Positions 31,297-35,298 of a stretch of 35,298 nt of DNA are shown one piece after another. A model generated the notes under the pieces. The model was not told the origin of the DNA, ran no database searches, and saw nothing but the letters and a program-made list of their open reading frames with translations. The position numbers and the translations under genes were made by a program. Source of the stretch: an uncultured Acetatifactor sp. (GTDB lineage: Bacteria > Bacillota > Clostridia > Lachnospirales > Lachnospiraceae); NCBI GenBank assembly GCA_910578215.1, contig CAJTPH010000006.1:55651-90948 (forward strand), read 5' to 3'. The number at the start of each line of letters is the position of its first letter. The stretch's first letter is position 1.

Positions 31297-32676
31297 ATGA
31301 AGAAAAAATTGATAGGCGGGATTGCGTGTATGGCGCTGGCGCTCCTTGTGGGGTGCGGGAACGGCGGAAACGACGAGAACTCCGGTTCGGGAAACAGCTT
31401 TGCCGACCAGAGCGGCAGCAATACCGGGAACAATGGCTCTGCCAAGGGGTCGGTCTACTATCTGAACTTTAAGCCGGAGGTGGACAGCGTTTGGCAGCAG
31501 ATTGCGGCGCAGTATACCAATGAGACAGGCGTGCCGGTGAAGGTGGTGACTGCGGCAAACAATACCTATGAGCAGACCCTGATGTCTGAAATTGCCAATA
31601 AGGATGCGCCCACACTGTTTCAGATCAACGGTCCTGTAGGCTATCAGAACTGGAAGGACTATTGCGCGGACCTGTCGGGCTCTCAGCTCTATGACTGGCT
31701 GCTTGACAAGAACATGGTAGTTGAAGGCGATGACGGTAAAATATACGGAATTGCCTATGTTGTGGAGGGATACGGGATTATTTACAATAATTCCATTATG
31801 AATAAGTATTTTGCCTTGGACGGCGCGAAGGCGGCATCCATGGACGAAATCAAGAATTTCCAGACCCTGAAGGCGGTGGTGGAGGATATGCAGGCGAGAA
31901 AAGACGAGCTTGGAATCAAGGGTGTCTTTGCATCCACATCCTTAAACCCCAGCGACACCTGGAGGTGGCAGACCCACCTGGCAAACATTCCCATACACTA
32001 TGAGCTGCGGGAAAAGAACGTGTCGGACCTGAAGGATCTGGAATTTATCTACGCAGAAAATTACAGAAATATTTTTGACCTTTATTTGAACAATTCCGGT
32101 ACGGCAAAGGGGCTTCTGGGCAACAAATCCGTGGACGATTCCATGACGGAATTTGCGCTTGGACAGGTGGCGATGGTGCAGAACGGCAACTGGGCGTGGG
32201 GACAGATATCCGATGTGCAGGGAAATACCGTGTCTGAGGAGGATGTGAGGTTCCTGCCCATATACACCGGAATGCAGGGCGAGGAAAACCAGGGAATCTG
32301 TATCGGCACGGAGAATTTCATGGCGGTCAACAGCAAGGCATCCGCGGAGAACCAGGCGGCGTCTCTGGCTTTTCTGGAGTGGCTGTTCAGCTCCGAGGTG
32401 GGCAAGAACTTTGTCACCAACGAGCTTGAGTTTATCACCCCCTTTAATACCTTCGGCGAGACGGAGAGACCGAAAGACCCTCTGGCAAAGGAGGTACTGC
32501 GCTATATGAATGATGACACAAGGGAGAATATTACGTGGGATTTCGTTATTTTCCCCAGCCAGCAGTTTAAGGATGACTTTGGCGACGCGCTTCTGGAGTA
32601 TGCGTCCGGCGGAAAGACCTTTGACCAGGTAAAGGAAATCGTTGTACAGCGTTGGGCGGCTGAAAAGAACCTGTAA
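31297..32676 (+). CDS. sugar ABC importer substrate-binding lipoprotein (CUT1 type)
   Basis: A 459-residue binding protein. The signal ends in the lipobox ALLVGC, then comes a Gly/Asn/Ser linker (about 22-50), and the rest has the MalE-type fold (VYYLNFKPEVDSVWQQIA at the start of the mature domain; ALGQVAMVQNGNWAW in the C-lobe). It captures a sugar outside the membrane and delivers it to the permeases encoded next. With malQ following, malto-oligosaccharides are the likely ligand, but this is inferred from context. The start at 31297 follows AGAGGAGATTGCAGTT; the open frame extends 26 codons upstream without a ribosome site. Confidence 0.92.
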   Translation: MKKKLIGGIACMALALLVGCGNGGNDENSGSGNSFADQSGSNTGNNGSAKGSVYYLNFKPEVDSVWQQIAAQYTNETGVPVKVVTAANNTYEQTLMSEIANKDAPTLFQINGPVGYQNWKDYCADLSGSQLYDWLLDKNMVVEGDDGKIYGIAYVVEGYGIIYNNSIMNKYFALDGAKAASMDEIKNFQTLKAVVEDMQARKDELGIKGVFASTSLNPSDTWRWQTHLANIPIHYELREKNVSDLKDLEFIYAENYRNIFDLYLNNSGTAKGLLGNKSVDDSMTEFALGQVAMVQNGNWAWGQISDVQGNTVSEEDVRFLPIYTGMQGEENQGICIGTENFMAVNSKASAENQAASLAFLEWLFSSEVGKNFVTNELEFITPFNTFGETERPKDPLAKEVLRYMNDDTRENITWDFVIFPSQQFKDDFGDALLEYASGGKTFDQVKEIVVQRWAAEKNL

Positions 32677-32726
32677 GCCTACTTCCCATATATTGCCAAA
32701 CGTGATAAAATAGTAGGAGATGTAAT

Positions 32727-33569
32727 ATGCAAAAGACATTAAAAAAATATTTTCCCATATTTGTGCTTCCGACCCTGATTGCCTTTGCGTTTGCCTTCAT
32801 TGTGCCGTTTGTGATGGGCGTTTATCTGTCCTTTTGCAGCTTCAGAACCATCACAAACGCACAGTTTACAGGCATTGGCAACTATATCAGAATTTTTGAG
32901 GACAAGGATTTCCTGAATGCATTGTGGTTCACCGTGCGCTTTACGGTGCTTTCCATTTTGACGATCAATGTTTTTTCCTTTACGCTGGCTTTGGCGCTGA
33001 CCAGGAAGATCAGGGGGACCAACCTTTTCAGAACCGTTTTTTTCATGCCAAACCTGATAGGAGGTATTATTCTAGGCTATATCTGGCAGCAGATGATTAA
33101 TGCGGTGCTTCTGAAATACGAGACCACGCTGGTGGCAGACGCCACCTATGGCTTCTGGGGGCTGGTCATCCTGATGAACTGGCAGATGATAGGCTATATG
33201 ATGATCATTTATGTGGCAGGGCTGCAGAACGTGCCTTCCGATCTTTTGGAGGCGGCGCGGATAGACGGAGCAAACGGATGGCAGACGCTGTTCAAGGTGA
33301 AATTACCCATGGTGATGCCGTCCGTTACCATCTGCCTGTTTCTGACCCTTTCAAACAGCTTCAAGCTGTTTGACCAGAATCTGGCTCTGACGGCAGGAGC
33401 GCCCAGTAAGAGAACGGCAATGCTTGCCCTGGATATCTACAACACCTTTTACGGCAGAAGCGGTTACGAGGGCGTGGGACAGGCGAAGGCGGTGCTGTTC
33501 TTTCTGATCGTGGCGGCGATTGCGCTGGGTCAGCTTGTCCTGACCAGGCGGAGGGAGGTGGAAGCGTGA
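32727..33569 (+). CDS. sugar ABC importer permease, MalF type
   Basis: A 280-residue permease with six helices. The cytoplasmic EAA loop is EAARIDGANGWQTLFKVKLP (about 178-197), which contacts the ATPase. It is shorter than E. coli MalF, as usual for Gram-positive CUT1 permeases. The start at 32727 follows AGTAGGAGATGTAAT, and its stop overlaps the GTG of the next permease. It forms the transmembrane channel together with that gene. Confidence 0.94.
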   Translation: MQKTLKKYFPIFVLPTLIAFAFAFIVPFVMGVYLSFCSFRTITNAQFTGIGNYIRIFEDKDFLNALWFTVRFTVLSILTINVFSFTLALALTRKIRGTNLFRTVFFMPNLIGGIILGYIWQQMINAVLLKYETTLVADATYGFWGLVILMNWQMIGYMMIIYVAGLQNVPSDLLEAARIDGANGWQTLFKVKLPMVMPSVTICLFLTLSNSFKLFDQNLALTAGAPSKRTAMLALDIYNTFYGRSGYEGVGQAKAVLFFLIVAAIALGQLVLTRRREVEA

Positions 33570-34414
33570 AAAATTCTTATAAAAAGTCACTGGCAGACTG
33601 GCTTATTTTTGCAATATTGTGTATACTTGTGATAGCGTTTTTGACACCTATCGTTTTTGTGGCGCTGAATTCCTTTAAGGGAAGGCTGTATATCAGCGAC
33701 GCGCCCTTCGCCCTGCCCAATGGGGAGACCTTTGCGGGGCTCACCAATTATCGGAACGGTATTGAAAAGACGGATTTTTTCAGGGCGTTTGGCTATTCGT
33801 TGTTTATCACGGTATTTTCGGTGCTGGCAATTTTGTTTTTTACGTCCATGACGGCATATTTTCTGACCCGGGTGAAGAACAGGTTTACCTCGGGGCTGTA
33901 TTATATGTTTGTGTTTTCCATGATCGTGCCTTTCCAGATGGTTATGTTTACCATGAGCAAGCTGGCGAACAGCTTCCGCCTGAATAATCCGGTGGGGATG
34001 GTGGTGCTGTATCTGGGGTTTGGCGCGGGGCTGTCGGTGTTTATGTTCTGCGGATTCATCAAATCCATTCCGCTGGAGATCGAGGAGGCGGCTATGATAG
34101 ACGGCTGTAATCCGCTGCAGACCTTTTTTGGGGTTGTGCTGCCCATTTTAAAGCCCACGGCGATAACGGTGGCGATTTTGAATGCCATGTGGATATGGAA
34201 CGACTACCTGCTCCCCTACCTTGTCATAGGGCTGGGTACAAAATATAAGACCATTCCCGTTGCGGTGCAGTATCTGGTGGGCTCCTATGGCGCCAAGGAT
34301 ATGGGGGCAATGATGGCGCTGCTTGTGCTTTCGGTAATTCCGATTATTGTATTTTATTTGGCAAGCCAGAAATATATTATAGAGGGCGTGGTGGCAGGCG
34401 CAGTCAAGGGCTGA
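33566..34414 (+). CDS. sugar ABC importer permease, MalG type
   Basis: A 282-residue permease with six helices and the EAA loop EAAMIDGCNPLQTFFGVVLP in the second half. The start is GTG 33566, overlapping the stop of the partner permease (GTGA), with GGGAGGTGGAAGC as ribosome site. No ATPase gene follows; malQ does. The complex therefore needs an ATPase encoded elsewhere, and the MsmX-family protein at 12445 is the only candidate in the window. Confidence 0.94.
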   Translation: MKNSYKKSLADWLIFAILCILVIAFLTPIVFVALNSFKGRLYISDAPFALPNGETFAGLTNYRNGIEKTDFFRAFGYSLFITVFSVLAILFFTSMTAYFLTRVKNRFTSGLYYMFVFSMIVPFQMVMFTMSKLANSFRLNNPVGMVVLYLGFGAGLSVFMFCGFIKSIPLEIEEAAMIDGCNPLQTFFGVVLPILKPTAITVAILNAMWIWNDYLLPYLVIGLGTKYKTIPVAVQYLVGSYGAKDMGAMMALLVLSVIPIIVFYLASQKYIIEGVVAGAVKG

Positions 34415-34416
34415 GG

Positions 34417-34432
34417 CCCCCCCGAAGGGGGG
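34417..34432 (+). terminator. small GC hairpin after the MalG-type permease gene
   Basis: Seven C, GAA and six G (34417-34432) form a tight stem two bases after the permease stop. No T-run follows, so it is more likely an mRNA processing or stabilising stem than a terminator. Confidence 0.4.
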
Positions 34433-34498
34433 AGAAGCGCCGAAAGGAGTTTCCGGCTGCGGCTCTTGCAGGTGGAAAGTGCTTCCCCAAAAAGGTGC

Positions 34499-34564
34499 GC
34501 CGAAGCGAAGGAGCGGAACTGGAAATACAGTGCCGAAGCGTAGGAACGGAACTGGAATAGGAGG
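34499..34564 (+). repeat. 33-bp direct repeat upstream of malQ
   Basis: Two tandem units (34499-34531 and 34532-34564) share GCCGAAGCG, then AGGA(G/A)CGGAACTGGAA. The second unit ends in the AGGAGG that is the ribosome site of malQ. Role unknown. Confidence 0.6.
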
Positions 34565-34572
34565 ATATATAC

Positions 34573-35298
34573 ATGAGAAGAAGTGGTATTTTGATGCCGG
34601 TGGCAAGCCTGCCGTCGGCATACGGAATCGGCTGTTTTTCCAAGGAGGCATATGCTTTTGTGGACCGCCTGAAGGAGGCGGGGCAGTCCTGCTGGCAGAT
34701 TCTGCCGCTGGGTCCCACAAGCTACGGGGATTCCCCCTACCAGTCCTTCTCCACCTTTGCGGGCAATCCCTATTTCATTGACCCGCAGGATCTGGTGGAG
34801 AGAGGGTACATCAAAAAAAACAAATGTAAAAGCTTTGACTTTGGCAGCGATGAGGAGTGCGTCGATTATGCCAGAATTTACGAGAACCGATTTCGGCTTC
34901 TGAGGGAAGCCTGGAAGAACAGCGATGTGGCAGAAACGGATGAATTTAAAGGCTTTGTGTCGGAAAATGCCTATTGGCTGGAGGATTACTGCCTCTATAT
35001 GGCGGTAAAGGATTCCTTTGGCGGCGTCAGCTGGATTGAGTGGGACGAGGACATCCGTCTGCGCAGGCCGGAGGCGCTTAAGGCATACAGGGAAAAATAT
35101 GCGGAAGAAATGGCCTTTTACCGGTTTCAACAGTATCTTTTTGCGCAGCAGTGGAGGAAATTAAAAGCCTATGCCAACGGCCACGGAATTGAAATCATCG
35201 GCGACATTCCCATTTATGTTGCCTTTGACAGCGCCGACGCATGGGCGAATCCCAAGCTTTTTCAATTTGACTGGGAATGCCGTCCCGTGGCGGTGGCG
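34573..35298 (+). CDS. malQ: 4-alpha-glucanotransferase, 5' part only
   Basis: The first 242 codons of a GH77 enzyme; the window ends inside the gene. It transfers alpha-1,4-glucan segments between maltodextrins and releases glucose, in the cytoplasm. Family marks are the N-terminal RRSGILMPVASLPS...GIGCF, QILPLGPTSYGDSPYQSFS, FAGNPYFID and EIIGDIPIYVAFDSADAWAN. The catalytic acids lie beyond the window. The start at 34573 follows GGAGGATATATAC. Being next to the importer genes and in the same direction supports a malto-oligosaccharide route, with GlgP (23881) completing the breakdown. Confidence 0.96.
   Translation, partial: MRRSGILMPVASLPSAYGIGCFSKEAYAFVDRLKEAGQSCWQILPLGPTSYGDSPYQSFSTFAGNPYFIDPQDLVERGYIKKNKCKSFDFGSDEECVDYARIYENRFRLLREAWKNSDVAETDEFKGFVSENAYWLEDYCLYMAVKDSFGGVSWIEWDEDIRLRRPEALKAYREKYAEEMAFYRFQQYLFAQQWRKLKAYANGHGIEIIGDIPIYVAFDSADAWANPKLFQFDWECRPVAVA

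Overview
The window looks like chromosome from a gut-type Lachnospiraceae (Clostridia). I infer this from the mixed GC content with strong AGGAGG-type ribosome sites, the family make-up (clostridial flavin reductase, triple-PepSY lipoprotein, PflX-like radical SAM protein, MsmX-type orphan sugar ATPase, glycogen phosphorylase, single-zinc-knuckle MetRS with C-terminal tRNA-binding domain) and the abundance of lipoproteins. No species call is possible from the sequence alone. No tRNA, rRNA, CRISPR array, integrase or insertion-sequence transposase was seen.

Layout. 1-1284: a 20-bp tandem repeat at the edge, then a 44-residue membrane peptide translationally coupled to a membrane-anchored esterase. 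1309-4906 (minus): a heterodimeric ABC exporter with one canonical and one degenerate ATP site. 5266-12193 (plus): membrane-anchored peptidoglycan amidase, a MITE-like palindromic element, rpe, an unknown protein, a repeat-rich gap, metG, a lysophospholipase-like hydrolase and an acetyltransferase. 12445-17076 (plus): an orphan sugar-ABC ATPase, a PL11 rhamnogalacturonan lyase lipoprotein and a CdaR/PucR-type regulator whose start overlaps the lyase stop. 17229-18602: an unknown protein with seven 20-residue repeats, behind a long hairpin that buries its ribosome site. 18597-23524 (minus): radical SAM protein, SRP RNA with a clear promoter, two lipoproteins, flavin reductase, tadA and a TetR regulator. 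23881-26184 (plus): glycogen phosphorylase.

26509-30742 (plus) is the most unusual part. A small Sec-type secreted protein of unknown family is followed by a 16-bp perfect hairpin, two tandemly duplicated six-helix membrane proteins (with a 17-codon remnant of the next gene caught between them), two further membrane proteins and a BcrA/LanF-like ATPase, closed by a strong terminator. This has the shape of a bacteriocin or secreted-peptide export/immunity cassette, but the secreted protein matches no family I recognise. It is followed by about 17 units of a 19-bp tandem repeat with a palindromic core.

31297-35298 (plus): a sugar-binding lipoprotein, two ABC permeases and the start of malQ. 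This importer has no ATPase of its own, and the MsmX-type ATPase at 12445 is the natural candidate to energise it. Together with glycogen phosphorylase, these genes would take up malto-oligosaccharides and degrade them and glycogen to glucose 1-phosphate and glucose.
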